The notes: generated by a model not told the origin, from the sequence alone. DNA of 59,121 bases from Malikia spinosa (GCF_002980625.1 NZ_PVLR01000038.1:1-59121); one strand, 5' to 3'; positions 24,898-36,246 are shown, numbered from the stretch's first letter. Numbers and translations: made by a program.

Positions 24898-26031
24898 ATG
24901 AAATGCTTACATCGGATGAGCCTGGTAGCGCTGGCGGCCCTGTCCATGGTCGGCGCGGCGTCGGCCGCCGAGTCGGTCGCCGAGGGGGGGGCGCTGGCCA
25001 CGGTGGAGCTGCGCAGCGCGGCGGGCCAGTCGAACGAGACCAGCCTGGACGGCGTGGTCGAGGCGGTGCGCCAGACCCGGCTCTCGACCCAGGTCGCCGG
25101 CGCCATCGTCGCGCTGCAGGTCAAGGCGGGCGACCGGGTCAAGGCCGGCCAGGAGTTGCTGCGCATCGACGCCAGCGCGGCCCAGCAGGGCGTGGCGGCC
25201 AGTGCATCCCAGGTCGAGGCGGCGCAGGCCCAGCTCAAGGTCGCTGCCAGCGAGCTGGCGCGGCAAAGGCAGCTGCACCAGAAGCAGTACATCAGCCAGG
25301 CCGCGCTCGAGCGCAGCCAGGCCCAGTGGGAAGCGGCCCAGGCCCAGGTCAACGCGCTGCAGGCACAGACCCGGGTTGCGCAGGCGCAATCGGGATTCTT
25401 CCTGCTCAAGGCGCCTTATGCGGGTGTCGTGAGCGAGGTCGCCGTCACGCTGGGCGACATGGCGCTGCCGGGCCGCCCGCTGCTGACCTTGCACGATCCG
25501 TCCGCGCTGCGCGTGACGGCGGCGGTGCCGCAGGCGCTGCTGGGCAGCTTGAGCTCCAGGCTGGATCAGGTGCGCTATGAGATCAACGGTCTGGCCGGCT
25601 CGGCCGCGCGCCTGCAGCCGGCCTCGGTCGAGCTGCTGCCCACGATCGATGCGGCCAGCCACACCGCGCAGATCCGGCTCGCCTTGCCGCCCGCCGGTGC
25701 CGCCGGTGCCGCTGGTGCAGCGGGCGCCACGGCCGTGGTTGGCCCGGCCAACACGGCTGTCATGCCGGGGCTGTTCGCCCGCGTCTGGCTGCCGGCTGGC
25801 GCCAGTGCCAGCGCCAAGGCCGGGCCACAGCGCCTGTTCCTGCCGGCCAGCGCCATCCTGCGCCGCGCCGAGCTGACGGGTGTCTATGTGGTCGATGCCC
25901 AGGGCAAGCCCCGGCTGCGCCAGGTTCGCCTGGGCCGGGCCTCGGGTGACCAGGTCGAGATCCTGACCGGTCTGCGTCCGGGCGACAAGGTCGCTGCCGA
26001 TCCGCAGGCTGCCGCTGCGGTCGCACGCTGA
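24898..26031 (+). CDS. RND efflux periplasmic adaptor (MFP)
   Basis: The 377-aa adaptor has a signal peptide (residues 1-23, cut after ASA), a biotinyl-lipoyl-like half motif (GAIVALQVKAGDRVKAGQELLRID), a coiled-coil hairpin (about 80-160) and the second half motif (APYAGVVSEVAVTLGDMALPG). A nine-base repeat encoding AGA units lies near residue 268. It would link the RND pump encoded 11 bases downstream to the TolC-type channel encoded at 29586. It is the first gene of the ArsR-controlled series. Confidence 0.92.
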   Translation: MKCLHRMSLVALAALSMVGAASAAESVAEGGALATVELRSAAGQSNETSLDGVVEAVRQTRLSTQVAGAIVALQVKAGDRVKAGQELLRIDASAAQQGVAASASQVEAAQAQLKVAASELARQRQLHQKQYISQAALERSQAQWEAAQAQVNALQAQTRVAQAQSGFFLLKAPYAGVVSEVAVTLGDMALPGRPLLTLHDPSALRVTAAVPQALLGSLSSRLDQVRYEINGLAGSAARLQPASVELLPTIDAASHTAQIRLALPPAGAAGAAGAAGATAVVGPANTAVMPGLFARVWLPAGASASAKAGPQRLFLPASAILRRAELTGVYVVDAQGKPRLRQVRLGRASGDQVEILTGLRPGDKVAADPQAAAAVAR

Positions 26032-26042
26032 AGGAACGCCGA

Positions 26043-29000
26043 ATGAGTCCGATCAAGTCCATGGGCCCCTCGGGCCGGATCGCCGCGCTGTTCCAGAGCG
26101 CGCAGATCACCCCGCTGCTGGCGCTGGTTGCGCTGTTGCTGGGCATCTTTGCCGTGCTGGTGACGCCGCGCGAGGAGGAGCCGCAGATCAACGTCACCAT
26201 GGCCAATGTGCTGGTGCCGTTTCCCGGTGCCTCGGTGCGCGATGTCGAGCAGATGGTCGCGATTCCGGCCGAGCAGGTGCTGTCGCGCATCGCCGGCATC
26301 GAGCATGTGATGTCGGTGTCGCGCCCGGGCGTGGCGGTGCTGACGGTGCAGTTCAAGGTCGGCGTGCCGCGCTCGGAGGCGCTGGTGCGCCTGCACGACA
26401 CGCTGCGCGACCACAGCGACTGGCTGCCGCCAGGGCTGGGCGTGCTGGAGCCGCTGGTCAAGCCCAAGGGCATCGACGATGTGCCGATCGTCACGCTGAC
26501 GCTGTTCAGCCGCGACGTCGATACCGGCGCCTACGAGCTCGAGCGCGTCGCGCACAGCATCGAGGCTGATCTCAAGCGCGTGCCAGGCACCCAGGACGTG
26601 ACCACGCTGGGCAGCCCGGGACGCGCGGTGCGGGTGCAGATCGATCCGGGCCGCATGGCGGGCTCGGGCGTGACGGTGCAGGACCTGCGCCAGAGCCTGC
26701 AGTCGGCCAATATGGGCCTGCCGGTCGGCGAGCTGCTGGCCGGCAACCAGAGCGTCAGCCTCGAGGCCGGCCCCTGGCTGTCGAGCGCCGACGAGGTGGC
26801 CGAGCTGATGGTTGGCGTGCGCGCCGGCAAGCCGGTGTTCCTGCGCGATGTGGCCGAGGTCAGCGAGGGTCCGCTGCCCGCCGCCCGCCATGTCTGGCAT
26901 GGCCTGAACCAGCAGCAAGGTGGCGGCGAGTTCCCGGCCGTGACGCTGGCCGTGACCAAGAAGCCGGGCGAGAACGCGATCGACGTCGCCAATGCCGTCA
27001 TGCAGCGCGTCGAGCAATTGCGTGGCAGCGTGATCCCGGCTGCGGTCGAGGTTGCCGAAACGCGCAACTACGGCGCCAGCGCCAACGACAAGGCGCAGAA
27101 GCTGATCCAGAAGCTGCTGTTCGCCACTGCCTCGGTGGTGGCGCTGGTCTTCATTGCGCTGGGTCGGCGCGAGGCAGCCATCGTCGGCACCGCCGTGATC
27201 CTGACCCTGACCGTGACCCTGTTTGCCTCCTGGGCCTGGGGCTTCACGCTGAACCGGGTTTCGCTGTTCGCGCTGATCTTCTCGATCGGCATCCTGGTCG
27301 ATGACGCGATCGTGGTGGTCGAGAACATCCACCGGCACCAGCAGCTTTATCCCGGCAAGACCCTGGCCGAGATCATCCCGGGCGCGGTCGACGAGGTCGG
27401 CGGCCCGACCATCCTGGCCACGCTGACCGTGATCGCGGCGCTGCTGCCGATGGCCTTTGTCTCGGGTCTGATGGGGCCCTACATGAGCCCGATCCCGATC
27501 AATGCCAGCATGGGCATGCTGCTGTCGCTGGCGATCGCCTTTGTGGTCACGCCCTGGCTGGCTCGGCTCTGGATGAAGGCTGGTCACGGCCATGCAGCCG
27601 GCGGCCATGCGGCCCCGACTGGGCTGGCGGCCAAGCTCGGTCCGCTGTTCGAGCGCGTGTTCGAGCCGCTGCTGCATCCGGCTTCGGGCGGGCGCAACCG
27701 CAAGTTGCTGGGCCTGGGCATTGCCGGCCTGATCGCGCTGTCGGTGCTGCTGCCGGTCGCGGGTCTGGTCCAGCTCAAGATGCTGCCGTTCGACAACAAG
27801 TCCGAGTTCCAGGTCGTGGTCGACATGCCGGCTGGCACACCGCTGGAGGACACCGCGGCCGTGCTGCGCGAGCTTGGCGCTTATCTGTCGACCGTGCCCG
27901 AGGTCACCGACTACCAGGCCTATGCCGGCACGGCCGCGCCGATCAACTTCAACGGCCTGGTGCGCCAGTACTACTTGCGCGCGGGCGGTGAGGTCGGCGA
28001 CCTGCAGGTGAACCTGGTCGACAAGCACCATCGTTCCGACCAGAGTCACGCGATCGCGACCCGGCTGCGGCCCGAGCTGCAGGCGATTGGCAAGCGCTTC
28101 GGCGCCAATGTCAAGCTGGTCGAGGTGCCGCCGGGCCCGCCGGTACTGTCGCCGATCGTGGCCGAGATCTACGGCCCGGATGCCGAGGGCAGGCGTTCGG
28201 TTGCCAAGGCGGTGCGCGCGGTGTTCGAGCAGACCGCCAACGTGGTCGACGTCGACGACAGCAGCATCGCGGACGCACCGCGCCAGCTGCTGCTGGTGGA
28301 TAGGCGCAAGGCCGCGCTGCTGGGCGTGCCGCAGGCAGCGATCGTCAGCACGCTGCGCGCCGGCCTGGCCGGCGAGGAAGCGACCTACCTGCATGACGGC
28401 AGCAAGTATCCGTTGCCGGCGCTGATCCAGCTGCCGCCCGAGCGCCATGGCGAGCTCGACGCGCTGCTGCAGCTGACCGTGCGCGGCAGTGCCGGCCAGC
28501 TGGTGCCGATCCGCGAGCTGGTCACGCTCAGCGACACCCTGCGCGAGCAGCCGGTGATCCACAAGGACCTGCTGCCGGTCAACTTCGTGACCGCCGACAT
28601 GGCCGGCCAGATCGACAGCCCGCTCTACGGCATGTTCCAGATGCGCGCGCAGATCGCCGACATCAAGGCACCGACTGGCGGCAAGCTGGAGGAATACTTC
28701 ATCAGTCAGCCGGCTGACGCCTGGCGCGGCTACGCGCTCAAGTGGGACGGCGAGTGGCAGATCACCTATGAAACCTTCCGCGACATGGGCGCGGCCTACG
28801 GTGTCGGCCTGATCCTGATCTACCTGCTGGTGGTGGCGCAGTTCGGCAGCTATTTGACGCCGCTGATCATCATGGCACCGATCCCGCTGACCCTGATCGG
28901 CGTGATGCCGGGCCATGCGCTGCTGGGCGCGCAGTACACCGCGACCAGCATGATCGGCATGATCGCGCTGGCCGGCATCATCGTACGCAACTCGATCCTG

Positions 29001-29297
29001 CTGGTCGACTTCATCGAGCTGCAGGTCAAGGCGGGCGTGCCCTTCCGGCAAGCGGTGGTGCATTCGGCCGTCACGCGCGCCCAGCCCATCATGCTGACCG
29101 GCCTGGCCGCGATGCTGGGCGCCTTCTTCATCCTCGACGACCCGATCTTCAACGGGCTGGCGATCTCGCTGATCTTCGGCATCCTGGTTTCGACTCTGCT
29201 GACCCTGGTCGTGATCCCGACCCTGTACTACGCGGCCTACCGCAAGCAGCACCCCGAGCGGCCGCAGTCGCCCGCTGGTGCTGAATCGGCGGCCTGA
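26043..29297 (+). CDS. RND efflux pump permease (AcrB/MexF-like)
   Basis: The 1084-aa protein has the RND plan: helix 1, a large periplasmic loop (about 45-350), helices 2-7, a second loop and helices 8-12. GILVDDAIVVVENIHRH near residue 417 carries the proton-relay Asp pair of helix 4, and LAGIIVRNSILLVDFIELQ near 978 is the equivalent in helix 10. A His/Ala-rich cytoplasmic loop (near 518-530) is unusual and might bind metal. Members of this subfamily carry drugs or organic compounds; substrates are not predictable here. Confidence 0.93.
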   Translation: MSPIKSMGPSGRIAALFQSAQITPLLALVALLLGIFAVLVTPREEEPQINVTMANVLVPFPGASVRDVEQMVAIPAEQVLSRIAGIEHVMSVSRPGVAVLTVQFKVGVPRSEALVRLHDTLRDHSDWLPPGLGVLEPLVKPKGIDDVPIVTLTLFSRDVDTGAYELERVAHSIEADLKRVPGTQDVTTLGSPGRAVRVQIDPGRMAGSGVTVQDLRQSLQSANMGLPVGELLAGNQSVSLEAGPWLSSADEVAELMVGVRAGKPVFLRDVAEVSEGPLPAARHVWHGLNQQQGGGEFPAVTLAVTKKPGENAIDVANAVMQRVEQLRGSVIPAAVEVAETRNYGASANDKAQKLIQKLLFATASVVALVFIALGRREAAIVGTAVILTLTVTLFASWAWGFTLNRVSLFALIFSIGILVDDAIVVVENIHRHQQLYPGKTLAEIIPGAVDEVGGPTILATLTVIAALLPMAFVSGLMGPYMSPIPINASMGMLLSLAIAFVVTPWLARLWMKAGHGHAAGGHAAPTGLAAKLGPLFERVFEPLLHPASGGRNRKLLGLGIAGLIALSVLLPVAGLVQLKMLPFDNKSEFQVVVDMPAGTPLEDTAAVLRELGAYLSTVPEVTDYQAYAGTAAPINFNGLVRQYYLRAGGEVGDLQVNLVDKHHRSDQSHAIATRLRPELQAIGKRFGANVKLVEVPPGPPVLSPIVAEIYGPDAEGRRSVAKAVRAVFEQTANVVDVDDSSIADAPRQLLLVDRRKAALLGVPQAAIVSTLRAGLAGEEATYLHDGSKYPLPALIQLPPERHGELDALLQLTVRGSAGQLVPIRELVTLSDTLREQPVIHKDLLPVNFVTADMAGQIDSPLYGMFQMRAQIADIKAPTGGKLEEYFISQPADAWRGYALKWDGEWQITYETFRDMGAAYGVGLILIYLLVVAQFGSYLTPLIIMAPIPLTLIGVMPGHALLGAQYTATSMIGMIALAGIIVRNSILLVDFIELQVKAGVPFRQAVVHSAVTRAQPIMLTGLAAMLGAFFILDDPIFNGLAISLIFGILVSTLLTLVVIPTLYYAAYRKQHPERPQSPAGAESAA

Positions 29298-29336
29298 ATC
29301 GTATCAACTCATTCGCAATCCAAGGAGAAACTCATC

Positions 29337-29546
29337 ATGACCACCTGGCAAATCGTTCGTGTCGTCGCCGGCGCCTTCATCCTGCTGTCGCTCGCGCTCG
29401 GCATCCCGGGCAGCCCGGTCTTCGTCAGCCAGTGGTGGCTGGCCTTCACCGCCTTCGTCGGTGCCAACCTGCTGCAAAGCGGCCTGACCAAATGGTGTCT
29501 GATGGAAACCCTGCTGCGCAAGCTCGGCTTCAAGCCTGGCTGCTGA
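29337..29546 (+). CDS. DUF2892 inner-membrane protein (YgaP C-terminal type)
   Basis: This 69-aa protein has two hydrophobic helices separated by a short turn (VRVVAGAFILLSLALG, then WWLAFTAFVGANLLQSGLT) and a Cys-containing tail (KWCLMETLLRKLG, terminal GC). The same unit forms the membrane anchor of the rhodanese YgaP and often stands alone beside sulfide- or persulfide-related genes. A strong ribosome site (AAGGAG) precedes the ATG. Its placement between an RND pump and a sulfide:quinone oxidoreductase supports a sulfur-linked role. Confidence 0.9.
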   Translation: MTTWQIVRVVAGAFILLSLALGIPGSPVFVSQWWLAFTAFVGANLLQSGLTKWCLMETLLRKLGFKPGC

Positions 29547-29585
29547 GCCCTCATCGAACCCCGCAAGGACTCACGGAGCGCAAGC

Positions 29586-30965
29586 ATGAGACACAGCCCC
29601 CTGATTGCCGGCGCGCTGCTGGCGCTCTGCGCCATGGCCCCCGGCGTTGCTGCTGCCACCGACCTGCTGCAGGTCTGGCAGGCCGCGCGCCAGCATGACC
29701 CGCAGGGCCAAGTCGTCGAGGCTGCCCGCGCCGCCGGTGCCGCCCGGCGCGAGCAGGCCGCCGCGCTCTGGCGTCCGACCCTGGGCCTGAGCGCCAGCGC
29801 GGGCTATTCGAGTGCCGACAGCCGGATGGACGGCGCGCAGTTTGCCGCCCCAGGCTTTGGCAATTCGACTGGCGTGTCGTTCGGCACCTCGGTCGAGGGT
29901 GGCACGGCCACGCGCTGGACCCTGGGCGCGCGCCAGCCGCTCTACAGCTCCGAGCGCCGGGCCCAGCAGCGCCAGTTGTCGCTGGCGGCCGACGCCGCCG
30001 ACCTCGAATGGCAGGCCGCGCAACAGGACTGGATGCTGCTGACGGCGCAGCGCTATTTCGATCAATTGCTGGCCGAACGCCGGCTGGCGCTGCTGCAACA
30101 GCAGCAAGTCGCCGTTGACAAGGCCTACACCGAAGCGCAGGACCGCTACGCCCTGGGCGACCAGCCGATCACCGACAGCCATGAGGCGGCGGCGCGTGCG
30201 CGGGGCCTGCAGGCCCAGGTGCTGGCAGCCGCCAACGAGCTCGAACTCGCGCGCCAGGCGCTGCAAGACAGCACCGGTCTGGCGGGCGAGGGCCTGCAGC
30301 TGCAAGCGCCTGCCGGCCAGGTGGCAGACGGCCAGCTCGCAGGCCTCGATGCCTGGCTGGTGCTGATGCAGCAGCACAACCCGCTGCTGCGGCTGCAGCA
30401 GGCCCAGGCCGAGGTCGCTGCAGCCGAGGTGCGCAAGCACAGCCTGGCCGGCTCTGCCACGGTGGATCTGGTGGCGCAGGCCTCGCGCGAGCGTCTGGGC
30501 GGCTCGGGTGACTACGGCACAGCCAGCAACAGCCAGAGCCAGCAGATGGTCGGCGTCGCGCTGAATCTGCCGCTCTATACCGGCGGTTGGCGCAGCGCCA
30601 AGCTGGCCGAGGCGCTGAGCCTGGAGCAAAAGGCCAGGGCCGAGCTCGAGCGCGCCCGGCTGCAGCTGGCGCAGCAGACGCGCGGCAGCTGGCTGGCGCT
30701 CAACAGCGGCCAGGCCAGGCTGGCGGCGCTGGAGCAGGCGCTGCTTGCCAGCCGCGCGCGGCTCGATGCGACCCGGCTCGGCCGCCAGGTTGGCGACCGC
30801 ACCACGCTCGACCTGCTCAATGCCGAGAACGACGCGGCGGCGGCCGAGCTTGCGCTGTTGCAGGCGCGCACCGAGCTGCTGCAGAATCGACTGCGCCTGC
30901 AGGCGCTCGCGGGACAACTGGATTTGCCGGGGCTGCAGGCGGTCAACGCCAAGCTGCAGCCCTGA
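29586..30965 (+). CDS. TolC-family outer-membrane channel
   Basis: The 459-aa protein has a signal peptide (cut near residue 23) and the two long alpha-helical repeats of TolC-type channels (outer membrane efflux protein family). The repeat features LLQVWQAARQHDPQG at the N-terminus, LNLPLYTGGWRSAKLAEA near residue 325 and the GDRTTLDLLNAENDAA segment near 400 are typical. It would serve the RND pump upstream and possibly also the ABC exporter downstream. Confidence 0.93.
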   Translation: MRHSPLIAGALLALCAMAPGVAAATDLLQVWQAARQHDPQGQVVEAARAAGAARREQAAALWRPTLGLSASAGYSSADSRMDGAQFAAPGFGNSTGVSFGTSVEGGTATRWTLGARQPLYSSERRAQQRQLSLAADAADLEWQAAQQDWMLLTAQRYFDQLLAERRLALLQQQQVAVDKAYTEAQDRYALGDQPITDSHEAAARARGLQAQVLAAANELELARQALQDSTGLAGEGLQLQAPAGQVADGQLAGLDAWLVLMQQHNPLLRLQQAQAEVAAAEVRKHSLAGSATVDLVAQASRERLGGSGDYGTASNSQSQQMVGVALNLPLYTGGWRSAKLAEALSLEQKARAELERARLQLAQQTRGSWLALNSGQARLAALEQALLASRARLDATRLGRQVGDRTTLDLLNAENDAAAAELALLQARTELLQNRLRLQALAGQLDLPGLQAVNAKLQP

Positions 30966-32279
<1,314 letters not shown>

Positions 32280-32380
32280 CGCCGAGGTCCTCCAGGCCGT
32301 CGGCGCCTGGCCGGAATCCTCGCCCACGCTCTGCGCGACCGCTGGATGCCAGCTGACTCCATGTACAACAGGAATTTTTC

Positions 32381-33589
32381 ATGACTGTTTCCGCACCGCT
32401 CAAGCGGCGTTTCCTGCTCGTCGGCTCGGTCGTGCTGCTGGTGCTGCTGTTCCTGTTCGTGCTGCTGCGCACCGGCCCGCTGGCGCCGGTCCAGGTCACG
32501 GTGGCCGAGGTCCGCAGCGGCCGCTTCACGCCCGAGCTGTTTGGCATCGGCACGCTCGAAGCCAGGCGCCACTGGATGCTGGGCCCGACCAGCCCGGGTC
32601 GGGTGCTGACGGTGAAGGCCGATGTCGGCGACCAGGTCCGGGCCGGGCAGTTGCTGGCCGAGATGGACCCGGTGGATCTGGACCAGCGGCTGCAGGCGCT
32701 TGATGCCAGCATCGCGCGCGCCAGCAGCGCACAGGCTGCGGCCGCGGCGCAGCAGGCCGATGTCCAGGCCCGGCGCGAGCTCGCGGCTGCCAACCTGCGC
32801 CGCAACCAGGAGCTGGCGCGGCAGAACTTCATCAGTCTCAGTGCCCTGGAGGCGCGCAGCCAGGAGCTGGCTTCGGCCGAGGCCGCGCTCCAGTCGGCGC
32901 GCGCCACGGCTCAGGCTGCGGCGCAGGATGCGCTGCGTGCCAAGGCCGAGCGCGCGGCCCTGCAGCAGCAGCGCGCCAATGCCAAGCTGTTCGCGCCGGC
33001 CGACGCGGTGGTGTCGGCGCGCGAGGCCGAGCCGGGCTCGACCGTCGTCGCGGGCCAGGCGGTGCTGCGACTGATCGATCCGGCCAGCCTGTGGGCGCGG
33101 GTGCGGCTGGACCAGGGCCGATCCGCCGGGCTGGTGCCGGGCTTGCCGGCCCGGCTGCTGCTGCGCTCGCGCCCGCATGAGCCAGTGCCGGCCCGGGTGG
33201 CGCGGGTCGAATGGCTCAGCGACAGCGTGACCGAGGAGCGCATCGCCCAGCTGTCGCTGGACCAGACGCCGCCGGGCCTGTCGGTCGGCGAGATGCTCGA
33301 GGCCAGCATCGAGCTGCCCGCCATTGCCGACTCGCTGCTGCTGCCGGCGGCCAGCCTGCAGCGCCAGGGTGGTGCCACTGGGGTCTGGCGGCTGCAAGGC
33401 GGACGGCTGGCTTTCGCGCCGGTGCAGGTCGGTGCGACCAGCCTGGACGGCCAGGTGCAGATCCTGGCCGGACTGGAGTCGGGCGACCGGGTCGTGGTCT
33501 ACAGCCAGCAGCCGCTGAGCGCCGATTCGCGCATCAAGGTGGTGGATCAGCTGGTCCGGCCCGCCGGTGCAGCCAGGACCGGCCCATGA
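32381..33589 (+). CDS. Membrane-fusion adaptor of a MacAB-like ABC exporter
   Basis: The 402-aa adaptor has one N-terminal membrane helix (residues 11-32), lipoyl-like halves (GRVLTVKADVGDQVRAGQLLAEMD and APADAVVSAREAEPGSTV) and a long coiled coil (about 105-205) rich in Ala, Gln and Arg. Its stop overlaps the permease start (ATGA), so the pair is translationally coupled. A 101-base gap separates it from the SQR gene; the segment could hold an internal promoter, though none is obvious. Confidence 0.9.
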   Translation: MTVSAPLKRRFLLVGSVVLLVLLFLFVLLRTGPLAPVQVTVAEVRSGRFTPELFGIGTLEARRHWMLGPTSPGRVLTVKADVGDQVRAGQLLAEMDPVDLDQRLQALDASIARASSAQAAAAAQQADVQARRELAAANLRRNQELARQNFISLSALEARSQELASAEAALQSARATAQAAAQDALRAKAERAALQQQRANAKLFAPADAVVSAREAEPGSTVVAGQAVLRLIDPASLWARVRLDQGRSAGLVPGLPARLLLRSRPHEPVPARVARVEWLSDSVTEERIAQLSLDQTPPGLSVGEMLEASIELPAIADSLLLPAASLQRQGGATGVWRLQGGRLAFAPVQVGATSLDGQVQILAGLESGDRVVVYSQQPLSADSRIKVVDQLVRPAGAARTGP

Positions 33590-34779
33590 TCAGCCTGGCC
33601 GGACGCGACATCCTGCACAGCTGGCGCAAGTTCCTGCTGACGGGCATCGGGCTCGGGCTGCTGATCGGCGTCACCTTCTCGATGGCCGGGGTCTACCGCG
33701 GCATGGTCGATGATGCCCAGGCGTTGCTGAGCAACAGCGGCGCCGACCTGTGGGTGGTGCAGCAGGGCACCCAGGGTCCTTATGCCGAGTCGTCGAGCCT
33801 GCGCGACGATCTGGTGCACGGCATCGAGGGCATGCCCGGGGTCGCGCTGGCGGCCAATGTGACCTATTTCAACATGCAGGTCAGGCGCGGCGACACCGAG
33901 GTGCGGGCCATGGTGGTCGGCATCGAGCCGGGCAAGCCGGGCAGTCCGAGCCATCTGGTGGCGGGTCGGCCGCTGAGCCGCAGCCATTACGAGGCGCTGG
34001 CCGATGTCAGGACCGGCTTCGCGCTTGGCGACCGTATCCGGTTGCGTCGCCATGACTACGAAGTGGTCGGGCTGACCCGGCGCATGGTCTCGTCGGGTGG
34101 CGACCCGATGGTCTTCATCCCCTTGAAGGATGCACAGCAGGCCCAGTTCCTCAAGGACAACGACGCCATCGTCAACGAGCGCGCGCGCAGCGCGGCCAAT
34201 CCGGCCTTCAACCGCCCTGGCGTGCCGGGACTGCTGGAGGCCGTGGTCGCGAGCCAGACCAGCAGCCACCAGGTCAACGCCGTGCTGGTGCAGGTCAGGG
34301 AAGGCTTTGCGCCCGCGCAGGTGGCCGAGCCGATCCGGCGCTGGAAGCATCTGCAGGTCTACGACCGCGCCGGCATGGAGGAGATCCTGGTTGCCAAGCT
34401 GATCGCTACCTCGGCCAAGCAGATCGGCATGTTCCTGGTGATCCTGTCGATTGTCAGCGCCGCCATCGTCGCCTTCATCATCTACACCATGACCATGGGC
34501 AAGATCCGGGAGATCGCCGTGCTCAAGCTGATCGGCACCCGCAACTCGACCATTGCCTCGATGATCCTGCAGCAGGCGCTGGGGCTGGGCCTGATCGGCT
34601 TTTTCGTCGGCAAGCTCGCCGCCACCCTGTGGGCGCCGATCTTTCCGAAATATGTGCTGCTGCTGCCGCGCGATGCGCTGACCGGACTCGGTGTGGTGCT
34701 GCTGATCTGCGCGCTGGCCAGCACGCTGGCGATCCGGATCGCGATCAAGGTCGATCCGGCCGAAGCGATCGGAGGCTGA
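33586..34779 (+). CDS. ABC exporter permease (MacB/FtsX family)
   Basis: The 397-aa protein has one N-terminal helix (about 15-38), a periplasmic MacB-type domain (about 40-270) and three C-terminal helices (near 283-310, 330-355, 365-390). This is the four-helix FtsX/MacB topology. The ending IKVDPAEAIGG is typical of MacB/LolC-type permeases (DPAEALR motif). ATG 33586 overlaps the adaptor stop. The ATPase is a separate gene two bases downstream, unlike MacB, in which the two are fused. Confidence 0.9.
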   Translation: MISLAGRDILHSWRKFLLTGIGLGLLIGVTFSMAGVYRGMVDDAQALLSNSGADLWVVQQGTQGPYAESSSLRDDLVHGIEGMPGVALAANVTYFNMQVRRGDTEVRAMVVGIEPGKPGSPSHLVAGRPLSRSHYEALADVRTGFALGDRIRLRRHDYEVVGLTRRMVSSGGDPMVFIPLKDAQQAQFLKDNDAIVNERARSAANPAFNRPGVPGLLEAVVASQTSSHQVNAVLVQVREGFAPAQVAEPIRRWKHLQVYDRAGMEEILVAKLIATSAKQIGMFLVILSIVSAAIVAFIIYTMTMGKIREIAVLKLIGTRNSTIASMILQQALGLGLIGFFVGKLAATLWAPIFPKYVLLLPRDALTGLGVVLLICALASTLAIRIAIKVDPAEAIGG

Positions 34780-34781
34780 GC

Positions 34782-35531
34782 ATGTCGATCACTCTATTGC
34801 CACCTTCGGGCAGCACCGCCGAGCCCGGCAGCGGCATCCTGGTCCAGGGCCTGCGCAAGGTCTACGGCCAGGGCCAGACCGCGGTCGAGGCCTTGAAGCA
34901 GGTCGACCTGGTGGTCGGCCCGGGCGAGGTGGTGGGCCTGGTCGGGCCGTCGGGCTCGGGCAAGAGCACGCTGCTCAAGTGCCTGGGCGCCATCATCGAG
35001 CCGACCGCAGGCCGCATGGTGCTGGGCGGCAAGGTGCTCTACGACCAGACCTGGGCCAGCCGTGACCTGAGCGCGCTGCGCCGCGACCATATCGGCTTCG
35101 TGTTCCAGGCGCCCTACCTGATCCCGTTTCTCGATGTCACCGACAACGTGGCCCTGCTGCCGATGCTGGCCGGGATGCCGAACGTGGCGGCCAGGCGCCG
35201 GGCGCTCGAGCTGCTGACCGAGCTCGACATGGCGCACCGGGCCCAGGCCGCGCCGTCCCAGCTCTCGGGCGGCGAGCAGCAGCGGGTGTCGATCGCGCGG
35301 GCGCTGGCGAACCGGCCGGCGGTGATCCTGGCCGACGAGCCGACCGCGCCGCTCGACAGCGAGCGCGCCCTGGGCGTGATGCGTCTGCTGGGCCGCATGG
35401 CGCGCCAGTCCCAGGCCGCGGTCATCGTCGTGACCCATGACGAGAAGATCATCCCGACCTTCCAGCGCCTCTACCATATCCGTGACGGCCGCACGGTCGA
35501 GGAAGCCGGCCAGGGGCGGGCGCTGGACTGA
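34782..35531 (+). CDS. ABC exporter ATPase (LolD/MacB type)
   Basis: The 249-aa ATPase has Walker A GPSGSGKST near residue 62, the Q-loop FVFQAPYLIPFLDV, the signature LSGGEQQRVSIARAL near 162 and Walker B VILADEPTAPLD. In most relatives the last is DEPTGALD; the Ala-Pro substitution lies outside the catalytic residues. It ends the plus-strand series that began at 24898 and converges on the methyltransferase gene. Confidence 0.92.
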   Translation: MSITLLPPSGSTAEPGSGILVQGLRKVYGQGQTAVEALKQVDLVVGPGEVVGLVGPSGSGKSTLLKCLGAIIEPTAGRMVLGGKVLYDQTWASRDLSALRRDHIGFVFQAPYLIPFLDVTDNVALLPMLAGMPNVAARRRALELLTELDMAHRAQAAPSQLSGGEQQRVSIARALANRPAVILADEPTAPLDSERALGVMRLLGRMARQSQAAVIVVTHDEKIIPTFQRLYHIRDGRTVEEAGQGRALD

Positions 35532-35594
35532 CGGGTTCAGCGGCCTGGCGCTCTTGCCAAGGGGGGCGCTGCGAGTCCGTTCATCGCCGCGGCT

Positions 35595-36209
35595 TCATTG
35601 CCGGCGGCAAAAGCAGTAGACGAACTGCTGCGTCGCCCCCCAGGGGGTCTGGTGCAGTTCGGTGCTGCTCTCGATCAGCTCGAAGGGCCGGCCGAAGGTG
35701 CCGTGCAGCTCGTCCGGCGAATAGCGCGCGACCTCCAGGCCGCTGCACTGGGTTGGTCCCTCGGGGCCGAAGGTGCCGACGACCGCGTGGCCGCCAGGCT
35801 TGAGCGCCCTGAGCACTTGCGCGACATAGCGCTGGCGCTGCTCGGGCTGGGTCAGGAAATGGAACACTGCGCGGTCGTGCCAGACCTCGTAGCCGGCTGC
35901 CGGCAGCTCGGCTTCGAGGATGTTGGCTGCCAGCCATTTGATCCGGTCGCCCGCTGGTCCAAGGCGCTCGCGCGTGTCCTGCAGCGCCTTGGCCGAGATG
36001 TCGAGCACCGTCAGGTCGTGGTAGCCCGCTGCCAGCAGGTCGTCGACCAGGGTCGATTCGCCGCCGCCGACATCGATCACGGCCGCCTCGCGTCCAGGCG
36101 CTGCCTGTTCGATGTAGTGCAGCGAGGCTTCCAGGTGCGGCGCGTACCAGCTGACGGCATCAGCCGGCTTGCTGTGATAGACCGATTCCCAATGCGTCTT
36201 GGTGTTCAT
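35595..36209 (-). CDS. Class I SAM-dependent methyltransferase
   Basis: The 204-aa protein has the SAM-binding motif VIDVGGGESTLVDDLL near residue 44, an acidic motif II (LTVLDISAKAL) and a post-motif ALKPGGHAVVGTFG. N-terminal HWESVYHSKPADAVSWYAPH resembles small-molecule (thiol, selenium or tellurium type) methyltransferases. It is the last gene of the minus-strand importer operon, 37 bases after the permease, and might methylate a product of that pathway. Function is inferred at family level only. Confidence 0.85.
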   Translation of the reverse strand: MNTKTHWESVYHSKPADAVSWYAPHLEASLHYIEQAAPGREAAVIDVGGGESTLVDDLLAAGYHDLTVLDISAKALQDTRERLGPAGDRIKWLAANILEAELPAAGYEVWHDRAVFHFLTQPEQRQRYVAQVLRALKPGGHAVVGTFGPEGPTQCSGLEVARYSPDELHGTFGRPFELIESSTELHQTPWGATQQFVYCFCRRQ

Positions 36210-36246
36210 CTGCCTGATTGTCCGTAATTGACTGCCGCCCTGGGCT

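Noticed and set aside
25884-29252. An 1122-codon open frame antisense to the RND pump
   Set aside because: Same antisense bias; the sense frame is a complete RND pump with conserved motifs.
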